Assembly: GCA_037043455.1 (NCBI GenBank)
Contig: JAWPHD010002615.1
Location: 124,001 to 188,000, forward strand
Length of the DNA stretch: 64,000 nucleotides
Reading direction: 5' to 3'
Source: Cyrtodaria siliqua
Lineage: Eukaryota > Mollusca > Bivalvia > Adapedonta > Hiatellidae
The translations under genes were made by a program, and so were the position numbers. The first letter of the stretch is position 1. Every line of letters starts with the position of its first letter. Positions 46,035 through 59,629 of this stretch are shown one piece after another. The notes beneath the pieces were generated by a model, which had not been told where the DNA came from, did no database searches, and worked only from the letters and a program-made list of their open reading frames with translations.

Positions 46035-46515
46035 CTTCACTTGCTGGTGGTGACGGTACTGCACGTTGCTGGTGGTGACGGTACTGTACGTTGCTGGTGG
46101 TGACGGTACTGCACGTTGCTGGTGGTAATGCAACTAGATGACGGTACTGCAAGATGGTAACGGTGCTACAAATTGCTGGTGGTGACAATACTGCACCTTG
46201 TTGGTGGTGGCGGTACTGCACGTTGCTGGTGGTGACGGTACTTCAATTTTCTGGTGGTGACGGTACTGCACGTTGCTGGTTGTGACGGTACTGCACGTTG
46301 TTGGTGGTGACGGTACTTCAAGTTGCTGGTGGTGACGGTACTGCACGTTGTTGGTGGTGAGGGTACTGCACGTTGTTGGTGGTGAGGGTACTGCAAGTTG
46401 CTGGTGTTGACGGTACTGCACGTTGTTGGTGGTGAGGGTACTGCACGTTGTTGGTGGTGACGGTACTGCACGTTGCTGGTGGGGACGGGTACTGCACGTT
46501 GCTGGTGATAATGCA
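46035..46515. repeat. 25-bp minisatellite, TGACGGTACTGCACGTTGCTGGTGG type
   Basis: About 19 units of GACGGTACTGCACGTTGCTG + GTGGT. Three units equal 25 codons, so minus-strand frames of 67-139 codons with a His-His-Gln-Gln pattern appear; they are not genes. Confidence 0.95.
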
Positions 46516-47029
46516 AGTCAATGATTATGGACTTTAATTAAAATCTCAACTAATTAAAACAAATGGAATGAGTACATCTATATTCACATATACCATCGTA
46601 AATTGTATTGTTTGTTCCCTGTTGAAGTCAGGAGATAGTTATAACACAGGCCCCTTGAACTCTCGGAATTATCCCTAGACCATCAGCACCTATTAACGAA
46701 ATATCGATTTAATTGAATAGCATTCGAAATATACGTTGTGAAGAACTTTAAAAGCAAAGAAAAATAATGTTGATGACATTCATAAAACGAATAACTAACT
46801 ATACATTATGGTAATGTCACACCTAGCTTCTCTTCACGTCCCTCTTTCTCCATCCGCAATACTCATTTAAACAAATATTAAATATGAATACACTAGTCGT
46901 TCAGTACTTTCAGTACTTTGAAAGAATAAAAACACTCGTGTTTAAGGACAGTACCGTTAATGTGTAAATGCTTTTTTTACCATGTAAGATAGAAAAATAA
47001 GTGTTATTAAATGCAGCTTATGAGATTAT

Positions 47030-48910
47030 AAATAATTGTCACTCTAAACACAGTGACGTCACATCTAGATCTACAAAAACAGTTCACTCAATAATAAGTA
47101 CCGTTACCAACATCCTTAAAACTACTCACATTGCTGCGAATACCGTTATCTATGTCTACATAAACAGTTCACTCAATAATAGTATTGATACCAACATCCT
47201 TAAAACTATTTACGTTTCTGTGAATACCGTTATCTATGTCAACATAAACAGTTCACTCAATAATAAGTACCGTTACCAACATCCTTAAAACTACTCACGT
47301 TTCTGTGAATACCGTTATCTATTTCTACACAAACAGTTCACTCAATAAAAAGTGCCGTTACCAAGATTGTGAAAACAATTCAAGCTTTTGTGAGTACCGT
47401 TATATTAACAATTGACTCAATAATAATTACTGTTACCGAGGTCGTGAACACATTTTGAGTATTGTTATTTTGCTCTACAAAACAGTTCATTCTATAATAA
47501 GTACCGTTACCGAGGTCGTGAACACATTTTGAGTACTGTTATTTTGCTCTACAAAACAGTTCATTCTATAATAAGTACCGTTACCGAGGTCGTGAACACA
47601 ATTTGAGTACTGTTATTTTGCTCTACAAAACATTTCACTCTATAATAAGTACCGTTACCGAGGTCGTGAACACATTTTGAGTACTGTTATTTTGCTCTAC
47701 AAAACAGTTCACTCTATAATAAGTACCGTTACCGAGGTCGTGAACACATTTTGAGTATTGTTATTTTGCTCTACAAAACAGTTCATTCTATAATAAGTAC
47801 CGTTACCGAGGTCGTGAACACATTTTGAGTACTGTTATTTTGAAAACAGTTCACTCTATAATAAGTACCGATACCGGGGTCGTGAACACATTTTGAGTAC
47901 TGTTATTTTGCTCTACAAAACAGTTAACTCTATAATAAGTACCGTTACCGAGGTCGTGAACACATTTTGAGTACTGTTATTTTGCTCTACAAAACAGTTC
48001 ACTCTATTATAAGTACCGTTACCGAGGTCGTGAACACATTTTGAGTACAGTTATTTTGCTCTACAAAACAGTTCACTCTACAATAAGTACCGTTACCGAG
48101 GTCGTGAACACATTCTGAGTATTGTTATTTTGCTCTACAGAACAGTTCATTCTATAATAAGTACCGTTACCGAGGTCGTGAACACATTTTGAGTACTGTT
48201 ACAGTTCACTCTATAATAAGTACCGTTAACGAGGTCGTGAACACATATTGAGTACAGTTATTTTGCTCTACAAAACAGTTCATTCTATAATAAGTACCGT
48301 TACCGAGGTCGTGAACAAGTACCGTTACCGAGGTCGTGAACACATTTTGAGTACTGTTATTTTGCTCTACAAAACAGTTCATTCTATAACAAGTACCGTT
48401 ACCGAGGTCGTGAACACATTTTGAGTACTGTTATTTTGAAAACAGTTCACTCCATAATAAGTACCGTTACCAACACCCTTAAAACTACTCAGTGATTCTG
48501 TGAATACCCTTATAACAGTCCTCTCTATAATAAGTACCGTTACCAACATCGTTAAAATAACTAACGGTTCTTTAAATACCGTTATACAGAAACAGTTCAC
48601 TCAATATTAAATACCGTTACCGAGAGCGTGCAAGCAATAACAGCTATTTCGAGTTCAGTTATCTTGTTTCTAAAAACTAGCTTACTAAATAATAAATACC
48701 GTTACCACTATCGTTAAATGAACTCGGCTTTCTGTGAGTACCGTTATTTATTACACCAAAAATAGTTCACACAATTAAAGTGCCGTTACAAAACTCGTCA
48801 AAACAGCTCAAGCATTTGTACGTAACGTTATCTAGTTCTACAAACAGTTTACCCAATAATACCTACATCCTTAAAATAACTCAAATTTCTGTGTCCGAGT
48901 ACCGTTATAT
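47030..48910. repeat. ~75-bp minisatellite, AGTACCGTTACCGAGGTCGTG
   Basis: The centre (47500-48440) holds about 13 homogeneous ~75-bp units: AGTACCGTTACCGAGGTCGT, GAACACATTTTGAGTACTG, TTATTTTGCTCTACAAAACA, GTTCACTCTATAATA. Both edges (47030-47480 and 48440-48910) hold diverged units with AACATCCTTAAAACTACTCA in place of the middle part. Homogeneous centre with decayed edges is typical of unequal exchange. Two units (near 47845 and 48430) share a deletion of GCTCTACAAA. Confidence 0.94.
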
Positions 48911-49029
48911 ATTGTAATAATGTTTTGATCGAGTTACCTCCCCGTCTGCACACATGTACTATTTCTGAAGAATACAGGGCTGGAATTATACACATATTAT
49001 GCAAGTAATTATGGCAAAAAACATATATA

Positions 49030-49421
49030 CTTATCTTACAGAGATATCTCTTTGCTTAGAAAGTTATCGTGCTCGTTAGAAAGACATATTTTATCTTTCA
49101 CCTCAGACAGGTATTTTATATGCTAGAGAGATATAGCATTTATTTATAAACATACTTTTAAAAAAATAAGGGTAACATTATTAATTCGTTTTGCTTCGAG
49201 AAATATCTCTGTAAGCTAGAAATATATCTCTTAGGCTAGAAAGATGTCAGTTTGCGCAAAACCGTTATCGCTATTAGAGTTACGTAAGATATCTCTCTAG
49301 CTTAGATACTTAAATAGATATCTTTCTTAGTTACAGATACATATATCCCTAGCTTAAACAGATTTATATCTCAAGTTTAAAGAGATATATTTCATTGTTA
49401 GAAAGATATCGTTCTACTCTT
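49030..49421. repeat. Degenerate AGAAAGATATCT-type repeat
   Basis: Loose ~20-25 bp repeats of TAGAAAGATAT, AGAGATATCTCT and similar, many self-complementary. The pattern resumes after the MITE at 49917-49935 (GCTAGAAAGATATAG), so the MITE inserted into it. Confidence 0.65.
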
Positions 49422-49916
49422 TATAAACTGAAGCGAAAAAAAAACGCAACTGGGGAATTTTCGCTATAAATTGTATATACTGCACACTTAATTCCACGTA
49501 ATATTCCAAAGAAATCCCAAGATGTTTTGTAAAAAAAAGAGTTGCAGTTAGTTAGAGAAAGGACACAACTGTGATGTTGGAGACGTTTTAATCACAGTAC
49601 ACTTTGTAACAAGACAATCATAAATGTTGATATTCCTCTTTGAAAAATTGTGCCATTTCTGTACTGTATTTAATGTAAAGAGTTTGCAAAATTTTGCATC
49701 CTAAGGTTGCTCACATGCTTGAGCCAAACGCGTACTCTGTCAATAATGAAACTTTAAAGAATGCTCTTTGCTGCGTTATGTGTTGTTTTAGTATTTCTTT
49801 CCGAAAGGAAAGGCCTTACGTATCCATGTACTATTCGATTAACAGCAGCATACTGTACATAGAATTTATAGCGGAAATTCGTGAGTTGCGTTTCTTTTTT
49901 TCGTTTCAGTATATAT
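49422..49916 (-). mobile_element. MITE, GAAACGCAACTC family, copy 2
   Basis: Ends: AACGCAACTGGGGAATTTTC at the left and GAAATTCGTGAGTTGCGTTT at the right, within ~47-bp inverted repeats bounded by TATA. The internal block GCTCACATGCTTGAGCCAAA (near 49710) is the reverse complement of that in copies 1 and 3, so this copy is inverted relative to them. The ~70-codon frames inside are not genes. Confidence 0.87.
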
Positions 49917-49935
49917 AAGCTAGAAAGATATAGAT

Positions 49936-51639
49936 TAACGTAATCTTGTTTTAGCATGTTTTATTTATTGAAAATATATATTTTTACTAATAGAGGTGAT
50001 TGTTTCATGCTTATTTAAAATGGCTGCCGAACGTGAACGTGTATTATTTGTTTGCGGAAATGCCATTAGAACAGCCGTAGTTGAGAAGTGAGGCAAAACC
50101 AGATCAAAACTAGATCACGGACGCACGGACAGAGACGATAACATGATCCCCGCTTTTTCTTAGAAAAGCGCGGGATACTCAAGATCAGCAAGCAGAAGTA
50201 AGTTAACCGAACTGATGGGAAAGTAGTCTGATAAGTTTCCGGTCTTTCTATAGTCATTCTGCTCCAGTTACATTCAAATGGGAAGATGTCAATGGCTTAC
50301 AATGAACTGATGTAAGAAAGATGCTATTAATTACAAAGTCTGACAATCGTGAAAATAACCATAACAGTAGAAACATACACATAAGGTGCAGTGTACAAGA
50401 ATTCGAAATTAACCCATGGAATAGTTAATTAGATTAGGAAAGGAAAATATTTTGATCAAATGGTAATAAGTATTAGGCTTGCACCATTGCAACAAAAGTC
50501 CTTTTGATTGTCGAGTTACGCTATAGTCACCATCATGGGTTTCAAACCAGTGCCATCTGCTGTATTTAGAGACAGTCAAGTTAGCAGGCGAACCTGTCAC
50601 ATGCGGGATTCGAGCTCACGATCGACGTTGTAGTATAAGGTCTAGTACACCACTACAGCACGAGTTCTACTACCGTGACTTCCGACTCACGAGCTTGCAC
50701 TAAAAATCCAATTAACATGAACTCTTGCAACTCATGTATTTTATCCGAAGATGTACAATTCTGATGTATTTGCAATTTTTGGTATCATTTTCACTGGGTG
50801 TGAACAATACGGAAGAACGTCATAATGAACCGCAATTTTCACAAATTTGTGAAACGACACCGTAAATGCGGTTTGTGACATATGAAGCTCAACAATGCGT
50901 TCAACACTGCACATGAAGGCATATGTACCGAACATAAAGATAAATGGCGTTCTATAGCTCCGAATTCCTGCCAAATGTTTAAAGTTCAGGTTAGTTGCAT
51001 TTAATTTATTTTTTGCGGCATTCGATGTGAACGAGTTAGTCAAAAAACAGTTGTGCTTACATTCCTATAGACAAGGGTTAATTGGCTTCGTGTCATTGCT
51101 GATAAGCCACACTACTGAGCTTTTGTTCAATTTGAGCAGACATTTTACCCCTAGCTTATAGGACTGATAAGGCGAGCCTGTGTTCATGAAATATGCTTAC
51201 CTAAGACACTTTTTTCTCCAGAGTTTATGTATTTATAAAAGTGCAAATTTGTTCACATAATCTACGTTTCAAAATTTAAAAATCAATGAATGATGGCCCA
51301 CAGGATGAAAGGTTTATTAAATAAATAAACAATTTGTTGAAATGTAAGTGTCAAAAACGACCAATTTGAAACTGCTGACAAGATCTAAACGACACAAAAG
51401 GAAAGACGTTAGAAGATAACAGGCCGGATTCATTTATTCAGTCAGAAACAAACATATCGCTGAACAATTCGACTAGCTACAAAAATATAATAAAAGCACC
51501 CGTCAAAAATAGCGGGCACATACTATACTCGGTAAACAAAATGGGCGAGAGCTGATAACTGGTGTCATAAACACCTCATACACCATCGGAAAGATACACT
51601 TGCGTAACTAAAAAAGCCGAAAACGCTTTAAACTCGAGA
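49936..51639. other. No gene seen
   Basis: Unique-looking sequence. A possible tRNA-like head lies on the minus strand at 50590-50670 (TGCTGTAGTGGTGTACTAG, then AGCTCGAATCCCGC). The 100-codon minus-strand frame at 50741-51043 is unrecognised and not called. Confidence 0.4.
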
Positions 51640-53740
51640 ATACACTCACGGAGACATGGCATCGTAAATGATATAGGGGTCGGTGTTAAGGCGGTGACAC
51701 TGACGGAGACATGGCATCGTAAATGATATAGGGGTCGGTGTTAAGGCGGTGACACTGACGGAGATATGGCATCGTAAATGATATAGTGGTCAGTGTTAAG
51801 GCGGTGACACTGACGGAGATATGGCATCGTAAATGATATAGGGGTCGGTGTTAAGGCGGTGACACTGACGGAGATATGGCATCGTAAATGATATAGTGGT
51901 CAGTGTTAAGGCGGTGACACTGACGGAGATATGGCATCGTAAATGATATAGGGGTCGGTGTTAAGGCGGTGACACTGACGGAGATATGGCATCGTAAATG
52001 ATATAGTGGTCAGTGTTAAGGCGGTGACACTGACGGAGATATGGCATCGTAAATGATATAGTGGTCAGTGTTAAGGCGGTGACACTGACGGAGATATGGC
52101 ATCGTAAATGATATAGGGGTCGGTGTTAAGGCGGTGACACTGACGGAGATATGGCATCGTAAATGATATAGTGGTCAGTGTTAAGGCGGTGACACTGACG
52201 GAGATATGGCATCGTAAATGATATAGGGGTCGGTGTTAAGGCGGTGACACTGACGGAGATATGGCATCGTAAATGATATAGGGGTCAGTGTTAAGGCGGT
52301 GACACTGGGAGATATGGCATCGTAAATGATATAGTGGTCAGTGTTAAGGCGGTGACACTGACGGAGATATGGCATCGTAAATGATATAGTGGTCAGTGTT
52401 AAGGCGGTGACACTGACGGAGATATGGCATCGTAAATGATATAGTGGTCAGTGTTAAGGCGGTGACACTGACGGAGATATGGCATCGTAAATGATATAGT
52501 GGTCAGTGTTAAGGCGGTGACACTGACGGAGATATGGCATCGTAAATGATATAGTGGTCAGTGTTAAGGCGGTGACACTGACGGAGATATGGCATCGTAA
52601 ATGATATAGTGGTCAGCATGGCATCGTAAATGATATAGTGGTCAGCGTTAAGGCGGTGACACTGACGGAGATATGGCATCGTAAATTATATAGGGGTCAG
52701 TGTTAAGGCGGTGACACTGACGGAGATATGGCATCGTAAATGATATAGGGGTCAGTGTTAAGGCGGTGACACTGACGGAGATATGGCATCGTAAATGATA
52801 TAGGGGTCGGTGTTAAGGCGGTGACACTGACGGAGATATGGCATCGTAAATGATATAGGGGTCGGTGTTAAGGCGGTGACACTGACGGAGATATGGCATC
52901 GTAAATGATATAGGGGTCAGTGTTAAGGCGGTGACACTGACGGAGATATGGCATCGTACATGATATAGGGGTCAGCGTTAAGGCGGTGACACTGACGGAG
53001 ATATGGCATCGTACATGATATAGTGGTCAGTGTTAAGGCGGTGACACTGACGGAGATATGGCATCGTAAATGATATAGTGGTCAGTGTTAAGGCGGTGAC
53101 ACTGACGGAGATATGGCATCGTAAATGATATAGTGGTCAGCATGGCATCGTAAATGATATAGTGGTCAGCGTTAAGGCGGTGACACTGACGGAGATATGG
53201 CATCGTAAATGATATAGGGGTCAGTGTTAAGGCGGTGACACTGACGGAGATATGGCATCGTAAATGATATAGGGGTCAGTGTTAAGGCGGTGACACTGAC
53301 GGAGATATGGCATCGTAAATGATATAGTGGTCAGCATGGCATCGTAAATGATATAGTGGTCAGCATGGCATCGTAAATGATATAGTGGTCAGTGTTAAGG
53401 CGGTGACACTGACGGAGATATGGCATCGTAAATGATATAAGGGTCATAGGGGTCAGTGTTAAGGCGGTGACACTGACGGAGATATGGCATCGTAAATGAT
53501 ATAGAGGTCAGTGTTAAGGCGGTGACACTGACGGAGATATGGCATCGTAACTGATATAGGGGTCAGCGTTAAGGCGGCGACACTGACGGAGATATGGCAT
53601 CGTAAATGATATAGTGGTCAGCGTTAAGGCGGTGACACTGACGGAGATATGGCATCGTAAATGATAAAGAGTTAAGGCGGTGACACTGACGGAGATATGG
53701 CATCGTAAATGATATAGGGGTCAGCGTCAAGGCGGTGAAC
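51640..53740. repeat. 55-bp satellite
   Basis: About 38 highly uniform units of ACGGAGATATGGCATCGTAA + ATGATATAGGGGTCGGTGTT + AAGGCGGTGACACTG. Two variants, GGGGTCGG and GTGGTCAG, alternate in parts of the array. Four shortened units lack the GTTAAGGCGGTGACACTGAC part (near 52615, 53140, 53335 and 53360). High uniformity suggests recent amplification. Confidence 0.97.
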
Positions 53741-53924
53741 AAATTTTAATAAAAAATGAGAAAATTTTGAAATGCATTCATATTAAATAAGATAATGGCA
53801 CTTGTAAACAATTTAAACCCGAAAACAGTTTTTATTAAATTGAACGGAAAATGATAGACAACGATTCTCGAACTATCCAAGGGTCCGTATAAAAAGTATT
53901 TAATAGTTATCTGCCCTTGAAAAC

Positions 53925-54345
53925 TCGTGCCGTACAGATAAAGGAGGTAGATAAAGTAGGTAGATTAAAAATGTCCCTGTTCTCTGCTGTTTACAGGACT
54001 TTCCATTGCATACATTGATTTATCCTTTACAGGTTCTAAATCTACAGTATTTTAGGAAGAGATCACACAAAAGTTTATGTTGATATAGGATGTCTATCTA
54101 ATTCTGCCCATTGTAAATAATTAGCATGGGTCTAATCACCACAGGGTTGTATATTTGTCATATTATTATGCTAAATTTTGATAAGTGCAAACATGAAATT
54201 TAAAAAAATCAGCTTGGTAAATATTTGCTGTTTTAAATTGCAGATATTGGATTATTGTAGAATTTAAGCAGAAAGACATGTACATTTTGCTAATCTACGA
54301 ACAACACATTACTAATGAGACCCTATATAAAAGTAATTCTGGCAT
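53925..54345 (+). repeat. Segment flanking the 33-bp satellite, copy 1
   Basis: Similar along its length to 60255-60715: TTTACAGGACTTTCCATTGC, TTTTAGGAAGAGATCACA, TGTTGATAT, GGGTCTAATCACCACAGG, TTTGTCATATTATTATGCT and AATGAGACCCTATATAAAA-type phrases occur in the same order. The two copies are in direct orientation on either side of the satellite. Confidence 0.75.
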
Positions 54346-54429
54346 GAGACGTTCAAGCTGAGTTCATTTGATGGCTAGGACATACATAGAGTACAATAAA
54401 GGGCGGCTTGTCGTCCCTGTCAATATTGA

Positions 54430-54735
54430 GGCTAACACGGGAAAGTAAACGGGATTTTTGCCACTGGTGTTAACAATTACTCTTCATGGCAAAGTAAACG
54501 GAATGTTTGCCACTGGTGTAAATAATTACGCTTCATGGCAAAGTAAACGGAATTTTGTCATTGGTGTAAATTGCCATTGGTGTAAATAATTACGCTTCTT
54601 GGCAACATAAACGGAATTTTTGACATTGGTGTAAATATTTACTCTTCATGGCAAAGTTAACGGAATTTTTGTCATTGGTGTAAATAGTTCCGCTTCATGG
54701 TAAAGTAAACGGAATTATTACCATGGGTGTAAATG
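54430..54735. repeat. ~60-bp minisatellite, GGTGTAAATAATTACGCTTC
   Basis: Five to six diverged units of GGTGTAAATAATTACGCTTC + ATGGCAAAGTAAACGGAATT + TTTGCCATT. Confidence 0.9.
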
Positions 54736-57717
54736 AATTGATATTGAACAATACATTACATGCAATTAAACGAAGGCTACACTGTAGCCATTAATGACTA
54801 ATCAGTATATAATTAACATTTGTGTTTCTAGATAAGAACAACGGACAAAGCATCGTTTGAAGTACACAACTGGTGTTATCAAGATAACCCACAAAATAAC
54901 ACGGCAGCAGCTGCTGTTTTGGGCGTTTGTTTTCGTCATCATTTGAATTTTACGACACAATTTAAATAGTACATACATAAGTTATACTGTACATTGGACG
55001 TTAGAGGGAATCATACAACTGTACATTGGACGTTAGAGGGAATCATACACCTGTACATTGGGAAGTTAGAGGGAATCATACAACTGTACATTGGACGTTA
55101 GAGGGAATCATACACCTGTACATTGGGAAGTTAGAGGGAATCATACAACTGTACATTGGGAAGTTAGAGGGAATCATACAACTGTACATTGGGAAGTTAG
55201 AGGGACTCATACAACTGTACATTGGAAGTTAGATGGAATCATACAACTGTACATTGGACGTTAGAGGGAATCATACAACTGTACATTGGGAAGTTAGAGG
55301 GAATCATACAACTGTACATTGGAAGTTAGATGGAATCATACAACTGTACATTGGGAAGTTAGATGGAATCATACAACTGTACATTGGACGTTAGAGGGAA
55401 TCATACAACTGTACATTGGGAAGTTAGAGGGAATCATACAACTGTACATTGGGAAGTTAGAGGGAAGCATACAACTGTACATTGGGCAGTTAGAGGGAAT
55501 CATACAACTGTACATTGGACGTTAGAGGGAATCATACAACTGTACATTGGGAAGTTAAAGGGAATCATACAACTGTACATTGGGAAGTTAGATGGAATCA
55601 TACAACTGTACATTGGACGTTAGAGGGAATCATACAACTGTACATTGGGAAGTTAGAGGGAATCATACAACTTTACATTGGGAAGTTAGAGGGAATCATA
55701 CAACTGTACATTTGGAAGTTAGATGGAAGCATACAACTGTACATTGGACGTTAGAGGGAATCATACAACTGTACATTGGGAAGTTAGAGGGAATCATACA
55801 TCTGTACATTGGGAAGTTATATGGAAGCATACAACTGTACATTGGGAAGTTAGATGGAATCATACAACTGTACATTGGACGTTAGAGGGAATCATATAAC
55901 TGTACATTGGGAAGTTAGATGGAAGCATACAACTGTACATTGGGAAGTTAGAGGGAGTCATACAACTGTACATTGGGAAGTTAGATGGAATCATACAACT
56001 GTACATTGGGAAGTTAGATGGAAGCATACAACTGTACATTGGGAAGTTAGAGGGAATCATACAACTGTACATTGGACGTTAGAGGGAATCATACAACTGT
56101 ACATTGGACGTTAGAGGGAATCATACAACTGTACATTGGACGTTAGAGGGAATCATACAACTGTACATTGGGAAGTTAGATGGAAGCATACAACTGTACA
56201 TTGGGAAGTTAGATGGAATCATGCAACTGTACATTGGACGTTAGAGGGAATCATACAACTGTACATTGGGAAGTTAGATGGAAGCATACAACTGTACATT
56301 GGGAAGTTAGAGGGAATCATACAACTGTACATTGGGAAGTTAGATGGAAGCATACAACTGTACATTGGGAAGTTAAATGGAATCATACAACTGTACATTG
56401 GACGTTAGAGGGAATCATACAACTGTACATTGGGAAGTTAGATGGAATCATACAACTGTACATTGGGAAGTTAGAGGGAGTCATACAACTGTACATTGGG
56501 AAGTTAGATGGAATCATACAACTGTACATTGGGAAGTTAGATGGAATCATACAACTGTACATTGGAAAGTTAGATGGAAGCATACAACTGTACATTGGGA
56601 AGTTAGATGGAATCATACAACTGTACATTGGGAAGTTAGAGGGAATCATACAACCGTACATTGGGAAGTTAGATGGAATCATACAACTGTACATTGGGAA
56701 GTTAGAGGGAATCATACAACTGTACATTGGACGTTAGAGGGAATCATACAACTCTGCATTGAGAAGTTAGAGGGATTATACGTCTGTATTTTCGGTAGTT
56801 AGAGGGAATCATATAACTGTACATTGGGAAGTTAGAGTTAATCATACAACTGTGCACCGGGAAGTTAGGGCAAATCATACCACAGTATTTTGGGCAGTTA
56901 GAGGGAATCATATACATGTACACTGGGAAATAAGAGGGAATCGTTCAACTATATAGGGAAGTTAGAAGGGATCATATACCTGTATATTTTGAAGTTAGAG
57001 GGAATCATACACCTGTATATTGGGAAGTTAGAGGGAATCATACAACTGGGCACTCGGAAGTTTGAGGAAATCATACTACTGCACATTGGGAAGTTAGAAG
57101 AAACCATACCACATCAGATTCGGCAGTTAGTTGGAATCATATACATTGGGAAGTTAGAGGGAATCATTCAACTGTACATTGGGCAGTTAGAGGGAATCAT
57201 ACACCTGTACATTGGTAAGTTAGAGGGAATCATCACACACCCGTTCATTGTGAAGTTAGAGGGGAGCATACATCTGTCAATTTGGAAGTTAGAGGGAATC
57301 ATACAACTGTGCATTGGGAAGTTTGAGGAAATCATGCCACGTCAGATTGGGCAGTTAGAGGGTATCATACAACTGTACATTGGGAAGTTAGAGGGAATCA
57401 TACAACTGAACATTGGGAAGTTAGAGCAAATCATACCAATGTAGTTTGGGCAGTTAGAGGGAATCATATACATGTACATTAGGAAGTTAGAGGGAATCAT
57501 TCAACTGTACATTGGGAAGTTAGACGGAATCATACACCTGTATATTGGGAAGTTATAAGGAATCATACAACTGTATATTGGGAACTTAGAGGGACTCAAA
57601 CACGTGTGCATTGTGAAGCTAGAGGGAATCATACACATGTATATTGGGAAGTTAGTCGGAATCATACAACTGTACATTGGGAAGTTAGTGGGAATCACAC
57701 TCCTGCCATACAACGAC

Positions 57718-57905
57718 CCAAATGATTCCCTCTAACTGCACAATGTAGAGGTATATGCTTCCCTCTAACTGCCCAATGCACACTTGTATAATTCACTCTA
57801 ACTACCCAACGTACAGCTGTATGATTCCCTCTAACTTCCCAATTTACAGTTTTGTGATTCCCTCTAACTTCCCAATATACAGGTGTATGATTCCTTCTAA
57901 TTTCC
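57718..57905 (-). repeat. Inverted patch 1 in the 33-bp satellite
   Basis: Six units read GATTCCCTCTAACTGCCCAA, i.e. reverse orientation. The left junction (CATACAACGACCCAAATGAT) recurs at 58805, so inversion came before the 1.1-1.4 kb duplication. Confidence 0.92.
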
Positions 57906-58812
57906 CAAATGAAGTTAGAGGAAGTCATATAACTGTACATTGTACGTTAGAGGGAATCATACAACTGTACATTGGGAAGTTAGATGGAAGCATACAACTG
58001 TACATTGGGAAGTTAGAGGGAGTCATACCACTGTACATTGGGAAGTTAGATGGAATCATACAACTGTACATTGGGAAGTTAGAGGGAATCATACAACTGT
58101 ACATTGGGAAGTTAGAGGGAATCATACAACTGTACATTGGACGTTAGAGGGAATCATACAACTGTGCATTGAGAAGTTAGAGAGATTATATACCTGTATT
58201 TTCGGTAGTTAGAGGGAATCATATAACTGTAAATTGGGAAGTTAGAGTTAATCATACAACTGTGCACCGGGAAGTTAGAGCAAATCATACCACAGTATTT
58301 TGGGCAGTTAGAGGGAATCATATACATGTACACTGGGAAATAAGAGGGAATCGTTCAACTATATAGGGAAGTTAGAAGGGATCATATACCTGTATATTTT
58401 GAAGTTAGAGGGAATCATACACCTGTATATTGGGAAGTAAGAGGGAATCATACAACTGGGCACTCGGAAGTTTGAGGAAATCATACTACTGCACATTGGG
58501 AAGTTAGAAGAAACAATACCACATCAGATTCGGCAGTTAGTCGGAATCATATACATTGGGAAGTTAGAGGGAATCATTCAACTGTGCATTTGGCAGTTAG
58601 AGGGAATCATACACCTGTACATTGGTAAGTTAGAGGGAGTCATACACCTGTACATTGATAAGTTAGAGGGAATGTACATTTGGAAGTTGTGAGAATCACA
58701 AACCTGTGCATTATGAAGTTAGAGGGGATCATACACCTGTAAATTGGGAAGTTAGGCGGAATCATACAGCTGTGCATTGGGAAGTTAGTGGGAATCACAC
58801 TCCTGTCATACA

Positions 58813-58905
58813 ACGACCCAAATGATTCCCTCTAACTGCACAATGTAGAGGTATATGCTTCCCTCTAACTGCCCAATGCACACTTGTATGATTCACTCTA
58901 ACTAC
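58813..58905 (-). repeat. Inverted patch 2 in the 33-bp satellite
   Basis: Three reversed units beginning with the same CCCAAATGATTCCCTCTAAC and GGTATATGCTTCCCTCTAAC as patch 1, then an abrupt return to forward units at CCCAAAAGCTGTGC. Confidence 0.92.
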
Positions 58906-59629
58906 CCAAAAGCTGTGCATTTGGAAGTTAGAGGAAATCATACCACTGTAGATTGGGCAGTTAGAGGGAATCATACAAATGTACATTGGGAAGTTAGAGG
59001 AAATCATACCGCCGTGCATTGGGAAGTTAGAGGGGATTATACACATGTACATTTGGAAGTTAGAGGAAATGATACTCCTGTACATTGGAAAGTTAGAAGA
59101 AGTCATACACCTGTACATTGGGAAATTAGACGGAATCATACGACTGTACATTGTGAAGTTAGAGGGGATCATACAACTTTGCATTGGGAAGTTAGAGGAA
59201 ATGATAAATCTGTACATTGGGCAGTTAGAGGGAATCATACAAGTGTTTATTGGGAAGTTAGATGGGATCATACAACTGTACATAGAGAAGCTAGAGGGAA
59301 GCATGCACCTGTAGATTAGGAAATCAGAGGGAATCATACAACTGTACACTGCGAAGTTAGAGAAAGTAATACGACTGTACATTGGGAAGTTAGAGGGGAT
59401 CATACACCTGTACATGGGGAAGTTAGAGGGATCCTACACCTGTACATTGGACAGTTAGAGGGAATCGTACCTTATTTCCAAGGCGAACATTTATCAGAAA
59501 GCGAAAAGTGGGGGGCAGTTTTGATTCAAACCAAACTTTGAGATACCAAAGTGAACGGTAGGTTTGATTAGTCGTTCAGCTTCTAGCAATTACTTAGTAT
59601 CAATGGGGGTAGCTTCATGATATACATGT

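Larger units (their letters stand above)
54985..59470. repeat. 33-bp satellite, 4.5 kb
   Basis: Units of GGGAATCATACAACTGTACA + TTGGGAAGTTAGA, about 130 in all. The first 1.75 kb are very uniform with an alternate 31-bp unit (TTGGACGTTAGAG). From 56740 units are diverged. 57910-58800 repeats 56500-57715 (offset ~1.4 kb) with a block missing. Patches at 57718-57905 and 58813-58905 are inverted. The unit equals 11 codons, so frames of up to 206 codons (T-V-H-W-E-V-R or Q-L-Y-I-G-K-L) arise on both strands; none is a gene. Confidence 0.97.

Noticed and set aside
54985..59415. Many overlapping frames of 70-206 codons on both strands
   Set aside because: The 33-bp unit is 11 codons; the same bases are open in several frames on both strands, and the peptides are exact repeat translations.
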